The position numbers and the translations under genes were made by a program. The notes beneath the pieces were generated by a model. That model was given only the letters and a program-made list of their open reading frames with translations, was not told where the DNA came from and did no database searches. From assembly GCF_023343835.1 (NCBI RefSeq), contig NC_064434.1, positions 6,119,505 through 6,183,504 of the forward strand: DNA of 64,000 bases, written 5' to 3'. Shown here in pieces: positions 25,386 to 36,610 of the stretch (positions within the stretch are counted from its first letter, which is position 1; each line of letters opens with the position of its first letter). Source of the stretch: Lagopus muta (Eukaryota > Chordata > Aves > Galliformes > Phasianidae).

Positions 25386-25567
25386 ACTGTGAAGGTGAAA
25401 ACAGGATCCAGCTTGCAGCTGGCCCCCAAAGAATTGCTAGGACAAGCAGATCACTGGAGGTTTGCACCAATTTGTATAATAACCTCTTTTACCAGAGGGT
25501 TTCATTTACAGTGAAGATCCAAGAAATTTTGTCTTTTAGGCTCCTAGAGATTAAGTAACTTGACATT

Positions 25568-26045
25568 TGAAGCTCTTAGAGCGGGTCCAGAGGAGGGCAC
25601 TAAGATGATCAGAGGGCTGGAGCACCTCTCCTATGAAGAAAGATTGAGGGAACTGGGCTTGTTTAGCTTGGAGAAGAGAAGGATCCAGGGAGACCTCACT
25701 GAGGCCTTCCTGTACTTGAAGGGAGCGTACAAACAGGAGGGGGAACGGCTGTTTGTGAAGGTGGATAATGACAGGACAAGGGGGAATGGTTTTAAACTGA
25801 GACAGGGGAGGGTTAGGTTGGAAATTAGGAGGAAGTTTTTCCCCCAGAGGGTGGTGAGGCACTGGAACAGGTTGCCCAAGGAGGCTGTGGATGCCCCATC
25901 CCTGCAGGCATTCAAGGCCAGGCTGGATGTGGCTCTGGGCAGCCTGGGCTGCTGGTTGGCAACCTGCACACAGCAGTGGGTTGGAACTGGATGAGCATTG
26001 TGGGCCTTTGCAACCCAGGCCCTTCTATGATTCTATGGTTCTATG
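25568..26045 (+). mobile_element. CR1 3' portion (type D) with ORF2 remnant
   Basis: About 475 bp, very similar to the copy at 16460. The partial frame 25560-25994 is ORF2 C-terminus. Confidence 0.95.
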
Positions 26046-26118
26046 CAAACAAAGAGTATTTTCTCCCTGGCCTCTAGGACTGACCCTGATGTTGATGTTA
26101 CCATTAGGAATCCAGTCC

Positions 26119-26312
26119 CACAGAGTCATAGAACTGTCAAGGTTGGAAATACCTCTAAGAACATCATGTCCAACCACCAGCCCACCCCTACCACATCCAC
26201 TGATATCCTTCAGTGCCACATCCACATTTTTCTTGAACACCTCCAGGGACGGTGATTCCACCATGGCTCTGAGTACCTGAGCTTCCAATACCTGGCCACT
26301 CCTTCTGAGAAG
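26119..26312 (-). mobile_element. CR1 3' portion (type C)
   Basis: CAGAGTCATAGAACTGTCAAG start. Contains CTTGAACACCTCCAGGGACG. Confidence 0.88.
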
Positions 26313-26533
26313 AGTCCTATAAGTTGTTAGAAGACACTCTGTCAAGGAACAGTCATACTCTGTGCCTGTTCATTAAATTCTGGTCTAGAGATCATCACCA
26401 CAAGGCTGGTGAATTTGGGCATGTTCAGTGAGAGGCAAAGCCATTCCCACAACTCCCTCCACCACATCCTTCCAAAGATCTTCCTTCCTGATACCAGGAG
26501 GGTATCAATCTGATGTGTTAACTGAGGAAAAGG

Positions 26534-26782
26534 GAGGTGAGAGGCGATGGCCTCAAGTTGCACTTGGGGAGGTTCAGATTGGATATTAGCAAACATTTTT
26601 TCTCCAACAGTGGTCAGGCATTGGCTCAGGGAGGTGGTGGGGTCACCGTCCCTGGAGGTGTTTCAGAATCATGGGGGTGTAGCACTGAAGGATGGGGGTC
26701 AGTGGGCATGATGAAGTGGGATGGACTTGGACTTGGGGATATTAGAGGTCTTTTCCAACCTTCATGATTCTATGATTCTATG
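26534..26782 (+). mobile_element. CR1 3' portion (type C)
   Basis: GAGGCGATGGCCTCAAGTTGC to an ATTCTATGATTCTATG tail. Confidence 0.93.
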
Positions 26783-27189
26783 AAAGCAAGAGCCAACAGG
26801 ATTCAGCAGCCTCTCCTCAGTTGAACACCCAAGGTTGCAACACTACACTGAAGGTTCATTGCCCATGAGATCTTGCTGTGGGGAGGGGAAAAGTGAATCA
26901 CAAGTTGTGCAACAGTATTTGTGTTTGGGAAGGTCTGCTCAAACAGAGCTGCAACACTCTGGGTTTGGTGGTGAGTAAATCCTCTCACAAAGCCGGACCC
27001 AGCCCTGCATGTACACAGGGATGGGAAAGATCTTTGTCATCCAGGAGACATCACCAGCCCCATGGCCTCAGCACACAGCTTTGTTTTCTGGAGCCAGGGC
27101 AGGAGCAGACATGGTTTCTGGCCTCCTAGAATGGGCCCCAGAGTCGCTTGCAGCTCCCACAGATTTGGGAACTGCTAGAACGGGAAACC

Positions 27190-27345
27190 ACAAAGAGAAG
27201 CTGTGGATGCCCAATCCCTGGCAGTGCCCAGAGTCAGGCTAGATGGGGCTTTGGGCAGCCTAGTTTGGTGGGAGGTGTCCCTGTGGCAAGGGTTGGGGCT
27301 GGGTGGGCTTTTAGATCTCTTCCAGACCATTCTGGTTTTCTGTGA
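27190..27345 (+). mobile_element. CR1 3' end, diverged
   Basis: AGAAGCTGTGGATGCCCAATC to CATTCTGGTTTTCTGTG. Confidence 0.8.
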
Positions 27346-28086
27346 CTCATCAAGGTCAGGATTCTCCTTGGGGCAGGCATTAACAGCCCCAGATGCTCAG
27401 CATGCTTTCTGAGGAGGAGCAGAAAGGAGCTGAAATGACTCTACCTCCTGCCATGCAGTGTTGTGCCAGTGTTTGGAGGATGGGCTGGTGCTCAGTGTGG
27501 CTGCTGCCACAGCTACTGGTGGGGTCAGGGCTTCACCAGCTGGGTTCCTGCTTTCTTGCCTCTTCCCACATCTGTGCCCCAGCCCAGCTGCAGCGGAAGG
27601 CCAGAGAAGAAGAGGAACAAGAAAGCCAGCTCTATGCCTCTGAAAAGAGACTGTCTCTTCCCAAATTCTGTCCTCACAGCCACCCTGGCATCAAGAGCAG
27701 AAGTACAGAAGTGCTTCATCAGCACTTGAAGGCAGCAGGAAGGATGCAGAGGTCACACAGAGCCCAGCCAGCATGCAGCAGAGGGGCACAGACTGCCAAG
27801 GACAGCCTGTGAGCCCAAGGTTGAGCTTTGTGCACTCTGAGCACTCAACCAATTCCGGGCATCCCCCCTCTCTGAGATGCCGTCTGCTGGGAGAGGCAAA
27901 GCTTCTGCCCTCACTGCATTGCTGCTCTGCAGTAATGCTGGGTCATGATCCTTCTCCCGGAGCAAACAGCTCGGCATTGTTGTCACTAGTGCTTTGCAGA
28001 GCCAGTCACCGCCTTGTTTTCTGAGGTTTCCACCAGGGAGGGGCACAGAAATTAGAACAAGGGGCTGCGTGGGGTGATGGACAGCA

Positions 28087-28170
28087 TAGAATCATACAAT
28101 CGTAGGCTCACAGATTTATTTCGGCTGAAAAAGATCCTAAGATGAAGTGCAACCTGCACAACACGGGCAG
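28087..28170 (-). mobile_element. CR1 tail remnant
   Basis: TAGAATCATACAATCGTAGG start with weak downstream similarity. Confidence 0.6.
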
Positions 28171-28683
28171 TGGGGTCGGTGTTTCTTGCAGAGAGGTTTG
28201 AGATCACTGAATGACAGGCTGTGCAGAAGCACGTTAGCAATTAGTCAGTGATTATCTAAGATGAGGATAAAATGGTACTCCCTGGGGGTTGGGTAGAAGT
28301 GTCTCCTTCCATTGAGGGTGTTTATTCAGTTTAAAGGAAAGTTTGGATGGATCTCAGGAAAGAATGGGAAATCCTCAGCACACATTTAGTGCTGTACAAC
28401 CAGAGCTCTGCCTCTTTAAACTACATCTTGCCAGCAGATTATTAAATCCTTTAATCTCTGAGCAACGACGCCAATCTGGTTGCCTTACAGACGTTGCTCA
28501 CACCACATCTGTTGAAACCCCAACCCAAGATAAAAGCCCAGAGCCTTCCACATGACTGTCAGCAGCCCCTCCTCTCCTGTCCCTGCTCCCCTGGGGTGGC
28601 ATCAGAGATGAGAAGGGAACAGGGGATTAGGGAGAGATGGGAACAGCCCCGAGCCCCATGTCCTGGTGGTTGTCCAGCCATTG

Positions 28684-28900
28684 GATCATAGAATCATAGA
28701 ATCATTCAGGTTGGAAAAGACCTCTCAGATCCCAAGTCCAACCCCTACCCAGCCCACCGTGCCCACTGCCCACGTCCCTCAGTGCCACATCCCCACGTTC
28801 CTTGAACACCTCCAGGGATGCTGACCCCACCATCTCCCTGGGCAGCTGTGCCACTGAATCACTGCTCTTTCGGAGAAGAAATGTTTCCCAGTATCTAAAG
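28684..28900 (-). mobile_element. CR1 3' portion (type C)
   Basis: Two-unit tail ATCATAGAATCATAGAATC, then GTTGGAAAAGACCTCTCAG. Confidence 0.95.
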
Positions 28901-29944
28901 TGATTCATCCCATGTAGAGCTGCTGTGTTACCACTGATGGCTTCTCTTCCAAGGACATCCCAAGGCTTTTATGAAGGAGCTGTGCATGGCAGGATCTCCT
29001 CCTTCTCTCCCCTCCACCAGGAGATGCACCCGTTGTTCATCCCGCTGCTGTCAGCATCTGGGGGTCATTCTCAAAATGGGAAGTTTCCTTTAATTATACA
29101 TCTAAAGGCTGGAAGTGATTGGAGCTCGGCGTTCCAAGTTGGCTCCCTTACTGAAGCCAAGTCTAATAATAGAAGAGTCAGCTGCCAGCAAAATGATCCA
29201 TCCCAAATCCAGTCTTAGTTTAAGCTGTACTTGCCCCCCTAGCCCCCTGCTTGTGATATGGGGTAAATCCATCCAAGTGATTCCCCTTTTGCCCCTGTGT
29301 TGTGCTGTGGGAGCTCTGCTCTCAGTTCCCAACCTGAGCCCAGCCATGCAAATCCATGGGAAAAGTCACCCAAAAAGCCCCCTCTGATCTCAGCCTGAAG
29401 GGTTCAGCCATAGCCAAGGCCATGGCCCATCACACCCAACCACCCAGCTGAATGCTGGGGAAGGTGTAGCATCTCAGGATCATCCTTGGGGTCCTAGAGT
29501 TGATCACAGCATCCCAGAGATGACCGTCGTGGCTCACATGTGACAGTGGTGTCCTCAGGATGGCAGAGGTGTCTGAGGGCTGACTGTGGTACCCAACATC
29601 AATCAGTTTTCCAAGGGCTGGGTATGGTCCCCAAGGATGTTTGTGCTGCCCCAACAGCAGCTGTGACCCAGGGATGGCCGTGATGTCCCAGGATGGCCAT
29701 AGGGAGATGCCACCATCACCATGTACCCCCGGTGACATTTTTGCTCTCAGGGTGGCCCTGTGCCCACAGCGAGACCCGGCTCTGTGGGACAGCCCTAGGG
29801 CCAGGCCACTGATCCCGGCCACAAGCAATGTGTCCTGGTCCCCTGCTGACACCTGCGGGTGAGCAGGCGTCCCTGCATGTCACCGTGTCCCACAATGTCA
29901 CCATGCCCCTCAGTGGCACCCTGCCTCTGCATGTCACCGTGTCC

Positions 29945-30010
29945 CTTCATGTCACCGTGTCCCTTCATGTCACCATGTCCCTTCACGTCACCGTGTCCCT
30001 TCATGTCACG
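29945..30010. repeat. 18-bp tandem repeat (CTTCATGTCACCGTGTCC)
   Basis: At least three full copies plus a partial copy of an 18-bp unit with single-base differences. Degenerate TGTCACC units extend over about 29870-30150. Because 18 is a multiple of three, the minus strand reads as a six-residue peptide repeat, which is not evidence of a gene. Confidence 0.85.
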
Positions 30011-30557
30011 TCACTTTGCCCCTACATGACACTTGGTCACTACAGACCACCCCATCTGAACATGTCATCCCATCCCTGCTCATCTCCTCCCTACGTCACA
30101 TCTCTCGGCATGTCACCCTGTCCCTCTGTGTCACTTTGTCCTTACGTCATGCCCCTCCTACATCTGGGACCCCGACCACATCAGGACCCCCCAGCACTGC
30201 TGTGCCTGAGCACAAGGGCCCCGAATCTCCCCTGAATCCCTCCATCATCCCCTCCATCCCTCCTCCACCTCTCTCCTCCACATCCCCCCACTCTCCCTCC
30301 ATCCCTTCTTCCCCACTGGGGCCGTGCCCTCAGGGATGGAGACAAGCACTGGGATTACACCAAGCAGGTCTGCCTTTGGGAGCCAATACCCTCATTAATT
30401 AATTAAGGGATAATCTCTGCTTCCAGGGAACAGGCGGCTGCCGAGACTTGATTAGTCACAAGAATGTTTAATCCCCACCCCAAGCTGCTGGCTGCCTCTT
30501 CCAGAGGTGCCAGGGATGATTCCTGAATATACAGGGCAGGGGGGTGAAGGCAGCTTA

Positions 30558-32285
30558 CATCCCACATCCCAAACGTCCCATCCCACATAAGGTACCCTGC
30601 ATCCCCTATTCCCATCCTGCACGGTGCCCGCTATCCTGCATGCCACAAGCTGCATCCCATATCCCAAATCCTGTATCCTGCACCCTACATCCCAGTCCTG
30701 CATCCCAATCCTGCATCCTCTGTCGCATCCCACATCCCACAGCCTGCATCCCATGCCTGCATCCCACGTCCCGTGCCTGCATCCCATACCCTGCATCCCA
30801 TTCCTATATCCCATTCCTCCACCCTGCATCCTGCATCCCACAGGCTGCATCCCACATCTTGCATCCCATATCCTGCCTTCCAGTCTGTATCCCAATCCTG
30901 CATCGTGTCTGGCATTCCATATCCTGCAGCCTGTATCCCATACCCTGCATCCCATTCTTGCACCCTGCATCCTGCAGGCCATACCCTTCATCCTCTATCC
31001 TGCACTCCGTTTTTAAATCCCAACTCTGCATCCCAGTCCTGCATCTCACATCTGTATATGGCATCAAGTCTTGTATCCTGCATCCCCCAAGCTGCATCCT
31101 TTACCTTGCATCCCATATCCCAAATCTCACATCTTGCATCCCGCATCCCAATCCTGCATCCTATTCCTGCACCATATTCTGTATCCTGCATCCCATTCCT
31201 GCATCCCAGATTCTGAATCCCACATCCCAGTCCTGCATCTCACATCCCAGTCCTCCTTCATGTTCTGTATCCTGCATCCAGCAGCCTACATCCCATACCC
31301 TGCATCCCACACCCCATTCCTGCATCCCAATCCTGCATCATGTTCAACATCCCACATTCCATTCCCACATCCCTTTCTCACATCATGTTCATCATTCTGT
31401 ATCCTATTCCCACATCCCATTCCCACATTCCAATCCTAGATCGTGTTCAGTATCCCACATCCCATTCCCTCATCCTACTCCTGCATCCCATTCTCACATC
31501 CCATTCCTACATCCCAATCCTGCATCATGTTCAATATCCTGCATCCCAATCCCACATCATGTTCAGTATCCTGCATCCCAACCCCACATCAAGTTCAGCA
31601 TCCCACATCCCATTCTCCCCATTCCCTCATCCTATTCCTGCATCCTATTCCCACATTCCATTCCTGTATCCCATTCCCACATCATGCTCAGCATCCTGCA
31701 TCCCATTCCTGCAACCCAATCCTGTATGATTTTCAGCATCCTGTACTTCATTACCTTGTCCCATTCCTGCATCCCATTCCCACATCATGGTCAGCATCCT
31801 GCATCCCATTCCCTCATCCCATTCCTCCAGCGCAATCCCACATAATGCTCAGTATCCCACATCCCATTCTTTTTCCATTCCTTCATCCTATTCCTGCATC
31901 CCATTCTCATCCCAATCCTGCATCCCAATCCTGCATCAAGTTCAGCATCCCACGTCCCATTCCCACATCCCATTCCTGCATCCCGTTCCCACATCATGCT
32001 CAGCATCCTGCATCCCATTCCCTCATCCCATTCCTCCATCCCGTTCCCACATCATGCTCAGCATCCCACATCCCATTCCCACATCCCATTCCTACAGCCC
32101 ATTCCCACATCACGCTCAGCATCCCGCATCCCATTCCAGCATCTCATTCCTGTACCCCATTCCCACATCCCATTCCTGCATCCCATTCCCACATCATGCT
32201 CAGCATCCCGCATCCCCTTCCTACATCGCAGTCCCGCATCCCATTCCTGCATCCCAGTCCCGCATCACGTTCAGCATCCCGCACG
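30558..32285. repeat. 1.7 kb CATCCCATTCC/TG-type minisatellite
   Basis: A long degenerate array built of 7-13-base units such as CATCCCATTCCTG, CATCCCATTCCCA and CATCATGCTCAG. In its right half a larger unit containing ACATCATGCTCAGCATCC recurs at irregular intervals of about 50-100 bp (31680, 31780, 31990, 32050, 32110, 32190). The plus strand carries few stop codons in any frame, so very long spurious open frames rich in His, Pro, Ser and Ile result (30544-31845, 31443-32798, and a frame running on into KIF3C exon 1). The array ends about 45 bp before the KIF3C promoter motifs. Confidence 0.95.
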
Positions 32286-32331
32286 CCATTCCCACGTGCC
32301 ATTCCCTCACCCCCCCACCCCCCCGCACAGA

Positions 32332-32350
32332 ACTACAGCTCCCGACGTGC
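32332..32350 (+). promoter_or_regulatory. ZNF143/THAP11 (SBS-type) motif
   Basis: ACTACAGCTCCCGACGTGC matches the ACTACANNTCCC core with a partly matching 3' half. It lies about 250 bp upstream of the KIF3C ATG, at the boundary with the minisatellite. Confidence 0.55.
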
Positions 32351-32444
32351 TCAGCCCCAGCCAGAACCGCGGCCGTCTCTCCGCGCGCGCGTGCTCTCGC
32401 CAGCGCGTGCGGACGCGCGCCCGCGTCCCCGCGCCCCCGCGCAG

Positions 32445-32449
32445 CCAAT
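32445..32449 (+). promoter_or_regulatory. CCAAT box (NF-Y type)
   Basis: CAGCCAATCG context, 135 bp upstream of the KIF3C ATG. Confidence 0.5.
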
Positions 32450-32492
32450 CGCCCGCCCGCCCGCCCCGCGCAGCCGCCGCGAACCCGCGCCC

Positions 32493-32537
32493 CGCCGCCG
32501 CTGCTGCCGCCGCCGCCGCCGCCGCTGCCGCCGCCCG
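32493..32537 (+). repeat. CCG/CTG trinucleotide tract in KIF3C 5' UTR
   Basis: About 15 GCC/GCT triplets, 45-90 bases before the ATG. It is likely structured in the mRNA and likely polymorphic. Confidence 0.8.
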
Positions 32538-32583
32538 GGGCCGCGGTGGGCAGCGGGCAGCGGGCAGCCGGGGTGCGGCCACC

Positions 32584-33993
32584 ATGGCCGGGAGGACGCG
32601 GAGCGGCGAAGCGCTGCGGGTGGTGGCCCGGTGCCGCCCCATGAGCCGGCGGGAGGAGGCTGCGGGCTGCGAGCGCGTCCTGGAGCTGGAGGTGAAGCTG
32701 GGCCGGGTGACCATCCGCAACCCCCGCGCCGCTCCCGGAGAGCTGCCCAAGACTTTCACCTTCGACGCCGTCTACGACGCCAGCTCCAAGCAGGCTGATC
32801 TGTACGACGAGACGGTGCGGCCGCTGGTGGACTCGGTGCTGCGAGGGTTCAACGGCACCGTGCTGGCCTACGGGCAGACGGGCACCGGCAAGACCTACAC
32901 CATGCAGGGAGCGTGGGGGGACCCCGAGACGCGCGGCATCATCCCCAGCTCCTTCGAGCACATCTTCACGCACATCTCGCGCTCGCAGAACCAGCAGTAC
33001 CTGGTGCGCGCCTCCTACCTGGAGATCTACCAGGAGGAGATCCGCGATCTGTTGGCCAAGGACCAGAGCAAGAAGTTGGAGCTGAAGGAAAACCCCGAGA
33101 CGGGCGTCTACATCAAGGACCTCTCCTCCTTCGTCACCAAGAACGTGAAGGAGATCGAACACGTGATGAACCTGGGTAGCCAGGCGCGATCGGTGGGCAG
33201 CACCAACATGAACGAGCGCAGCTCCCGCTCGCACGCCATCTTCCTCATCACAGTGGAGTGCAGCGAGACAGGGCCGGACGGCCACGAGCACATCCGTGTC
33301 GGGAAGCTCAACCTGGTGGACCTGGCGGGCAGCGAGCGGCAGAGCAAAACGGGCGGCCCAGGTGAGCGGCCTAAAGAGGCCTCCAAGATCAACCTGTCCC
33401 TCTCCGCTTTGGGCAACGTCATCTCGGCGCTGGTGGATGGCAAAAGCACGCACGTCCCATACCGGGACTCCAAGCTGACCCGCTTGCTGCAGGACTCGCT
33501 GGGCGGCAATGCCAAGACCATCATGGTGGCCACCTTGGGCCCGGCGTCTCACAGTTACGAGGAGAGCCTCTCCACCCTCCGGTTCGCCAACAGGGCCAAG
33601 AACATCAAGAACAAACCCCGGGTGAACGAGGACCCCAAGGACACATTGCTGCGGGAGTTCCAGGAGGAGATCGTGAGGCTGAAGGCGCAGCTGGAGAGGC
33701 GCGGCATGCTGAGCAAGAAGAGGAGGAGGAGCAGCCGGAGGAAGAAGGCGGCGGATGGGGAAACGGCGCAGGAGAACGAAGGGGAGGATGACAATGAAGA
33801 TGGGCTGGAGAAGAACATGGAGAACTACCTGCAGGAGCAGAAGGAGAGGCTGGAAGAGGAGAAGGCCGCTATCCGCGATGACCACAGCCTGGTGAGCGAG
33901 GAGAAGCAGAAGCTGCTGGAAGAGAAGGAGAAGATGATCGAGGACCTGCGGAAGGAGCAGGAGGCCACGGAGCTGCTGGCCACCAAGTACAAG
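32584..33993 (+). CDS. KIF3C: KIF3C exon 1: motor domain, neck, start of stalk (residues 1-470)
   Basis: The start ATG at 32584 has a near-ideal Kozak context (GGCCACC before ATGG), and the [19 protein letters not shown] opening parallels other kinesin-2 heavy chains. Visible motifs are the P-loop GQTGTGKT (97-104), switch I NERSSRSH (210-217), switch [10 protein letters not shown] (244-251), the alpha4 region [18 protein letters not shown] (263-280), and the neck linker [14 protein letters not shown] (about 343-356). Loop 11 is short ([14 protein letters not shown], 252-265) and lacks the glycine-rich insert of mammalian KIF3C. A basic patch ([11 protein letters not shown], 378-388) precedes an acidic linker (EGEDDNEDG). 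The frame is open for nearly 200 codons upstream only because the minisatellite lacks stops. The donor is AAG|GTGAGT. Confidence 0.97.
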
Positions 33994-34079
33994 GTGAGTT
34001 TTGTGATGTGCTGGTACCAGTGGGTGCCTCTGGGTAGGACCTGGGGACAGCTGTGGAGGTGCTTGAGTGCGTGGCCAAG

Positions 34080-34770
34080 TGGGATGGTGGTGACCAAGCA
34101 GGATGACCAAGTAGGGTGATGGTGCAGGATGACCAAGCAGAGTGACCAAGCAGGATGACTGAGCAAGCAGAGTGGCCAAGCAAGGTGATCAAGCAGGGTG
34201 ACCAAGTAGGGTCACCAAGTAAGGTGGCCAAGTAAAGTAATCAAGTAGGATGATCAAATGAGGTGGCCAAACAGATTGACCAAGTTGGCTGGCCAAATAA
34301 GGTAGACAGAGGTGGGGTGGCTAGCAGGGTCCCCAGATGAGGTGCCCAAGCAATGTTCCCAAGAAAGGTAGCCAAAAAGGGTGACCAAGTAGGGTAGTTA
34401 AGTGACGTGGCTTGCAGGGTCCCTGTGCACAGTCCTTGAGAGGTGGCCAGGTAGGGTGATAAAGCAGGATGACCAAGCAGAGTGACCAAGCAAGGTTGCA
34501 AACCAAGGTGGTCAAGTAGGGTAGTCAGGTGAGGTGGCTAGCAGGGTCCTCAGGACGGGTCTGCACACACAGTGCCCAAGTAGTGTCCCCAAGGAAGGTG
34601 TCCAAGTAGGATGACCAAACAAGGTGGCCAAGTAGGGCAGCCAAGTAAGGTGGCTAGCAGGGTCCCCAAGCATGGTACCTAAGCAGGATGCCAAAGCAAG
34701 ATGACTGAGCAAGGTCCCCAGTCAGGCTGCCCAAGTGAGGTACATAAGCAGAGTGCTCAGGGGGAGCCCC
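34080..34770. repeat. 13-bp minisatellite (GACCAAGCAGGGT-type)
   Basis: A degenerate array of about 50 units alternating GACCAAGCAGGAT, GACCAAGTAGGGT and GGCCAAGTAAGGT. It starts about 90 bases after the KIF3C exon 1 donor. Confidence 0.9.
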
Positions 34771-36506
34771 ACTCCCCTGGGCAGTGTTGGACTGAGGTTG
34801 CTCACAGACACATCCTGGCATTGTGGGGGGACTTTTTGTTGGGGCTGCTGAGGGTGTGGAGCAGGCAGGGCTACCCAACCATGCCCACTGATGGCACCAG
34901 TGTGCTGTGCTGTGCTCAGCACAACAAAGCAGCTCGCGGCAGAGAGGGGGAGTGATGCTGCACGTTGGGACTGCTGCCCCCAAGCAGCCCCTGGAACACG
35001 CCCAGGGCTCAGGGGTGTTCTGGGATGCACCTGGATGCAGGGATGGGTGCTGAGGTGGGAAGGAAGCTTGGGTGTCCCAATCCACAGCATCACAGCCCTG
35101 CTGTCCTGCTGTTCTTCGTGTTAAATCGCCAGGGTTTGAGGAATTGGAGGAAGGGAAGCTGGGGCAGGGCTCCGGGCCGGCACTGGGCTCCCTGCTGTGC
35201 CATGGCCACGGGGTGGGATCCCTGCCATACAGGGGTGGTAGCAGCACAGAGACTGGGACCAGCAGCCCTGGGGACATGTGACTGTACCCAGGGATGCATG
35301 GCCATGCCCAGGGGTGCGTGATGCACTCCCACCGTGGTGCTGCACCACTGGCAGCTGTCCTGCAGTGTCTCCTTGTCCGGCACAGCACAGTGGGTCTGGC
35401 TCAGGGCCATGGCGTGTCCGGTAATTGCTGAGTAATGAGGCAGGGATGGAGGCAGGATGACTCTGCATCCCCTTCCCTGGCCTCCAAGAGCTTCCAGCCG
35501 TGGGGGGCCAGCCTGGGGGAGGGCGGGGGGATGGGGAGGCATCATCTAGTGGACAAAACCCTGTTGGGTGCAGGACAGGAGCACTGCAGAGGGCTGCCTA
35601 TACATACATGGGTGGTACATGCAGAACCTGTACACATCCGTGTGGACACGGGGTCTGTTGCACCATCCTGCTCAGACAGATGTGCAGCATTGCAGGCAAA
35701 CAGATGTGCACTGTCCTGCTCAGACACATGTGCTCCATCCAGAGGAGGCAACAGCCTCCATCTCAAAGCAGAGCTCCCAGCATCTGCCACATGCATCCTG
35801 TGGCCGTGGGGGGACGGTGCCATCGGCTGTAAGGTCAGCACCACAATCTGGGGAGCTCAGGGCATGGGCGAGTGCTGGAGGAGTTATCTGGAGGCAGGAA
35901 ATGGGTTGCAGTGAGAGGCTTAAGGGTTCAGCTGTATTAAGGAAGATTGAGAGTCGTCTTCATCGCAGTAAATAAACACTTCTGCAGGGAGAAAACAACA
36001 GGACTAAAAGACCATTTCTGCAGCAGCAGGGTGGGGCAGAGCTGGCTGTGGGGTTTATGGCCCCTCTCGACCCCGTAGCAACTCACCATCATGTATTGCA
36101 GGTGCTGCATGTAGAAAGTACCCATACAGTGGCTAGAAAGAGAAAAAAAAATAGGAGAAAAATAGGGAAAACGTGGTATTGCCCCAGATAATGTATATGT
36201 AGTTCTGTGGGTTTGCCCCAGAAACCTTCGTGCCCAAGAGATGCTGTCCCCCCTTCGTACCGCGTCACCGCCCGCGTGTCTGCTGGTTGCTTGGAGACGG
36301 CAGCGATGGGGTCCCAGGGGGGCACAGCCTTTGTCACATCCCATGGTCCAAGGGTGTGTGCAGATGTGTGGGTGTAAATGAGTGTGTGCATGCACACAAA
36401 TGCCAGCATGCATGGGCGTGCGGATGTATGTGTGCATTGGTGTAAATGAGTGTGCGCTCACGTGTGCACGAATGTCGTGGGCAGAAGTGTGCATGCATGC
36501 AAGCAT

Positions 36507-36507
<1 letters not shown>

Positions 36508-36545
<38 letters not shown>

Positions 36546-36550
36546 CTCAG
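36508..36550. repeat. GT dinucleotide microsatellite
   Basis: About 14 consecutive GT units, with degenerate GT/CA-rich flanks from about 36350. Confidence 0.9.
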
Positions 36551-36610
36551 TGATGTGTGTGCACAGCTGTGTGATGGGGAACACATTTGCCCTGGGGAGG
36601 GGAAGGGAAA

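Larger units (their letters stand above)
24480..32330. other. RAB10-KIF3C divergent intergenic region
   Basis: The two genes point away from each other here. The left part is CR1-rich (24491-28900). The stretch 27350-28680, apart from a short CR1 tail at 28087, and the stretch 28900-29860 show nothing I recognise. Small tandem repeats appear near 29870-30010 and the long minisatellite follows from 30558. No spliced coding gene is visible. The open frames in the repeats are artefacts of stop-free repeat units. Confidence 0.8.
32330..32583 (+). promoter_or_regulatory. KIF3C: KIF3C promoter and 5' UTR
   Basis: This GC-rich block between the minisatellite and the KIF3C ATG has no TATA box. It contains a ZNF143/THAP11-type element (32332-32350), a CCAAT box (32445-32449), GC-rich runs and a CCG/CTG trinucleotide tract just before the start codon. 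The transcription start is probably within 32350-32480 (inference). I see no upstream ATG between 32340 and 32583. The CpG-rich composition continues through exon 1. Confidence 0.75.

Noticed and set aside
31996-32583. N-terminal extension of KIF3C through the minisatellite
   Set aside because: The ATG at 32584 has a near-ideal Kozak context and matches the family start. The upstream frame is repeat and promoter DNA.
30544-32798. Very long plus-strand open frames of 285-451 codons with His/Pro/Ser/Ile repeats
   Set aside because: They arise because the CATCCCATTCC minisatellite has few stop codons in any frame. Overlapping frames are open over the same DNA, and the composition simply follows the repeat.
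32221-34179. 652-codon antisense open frame opposite KIF3C exon 1
   Set aside because: It is a shadow of a GC-rich coding exon and a stop-poor repeat. No domain is visible, and the sense strand encodes a clear kinesin.
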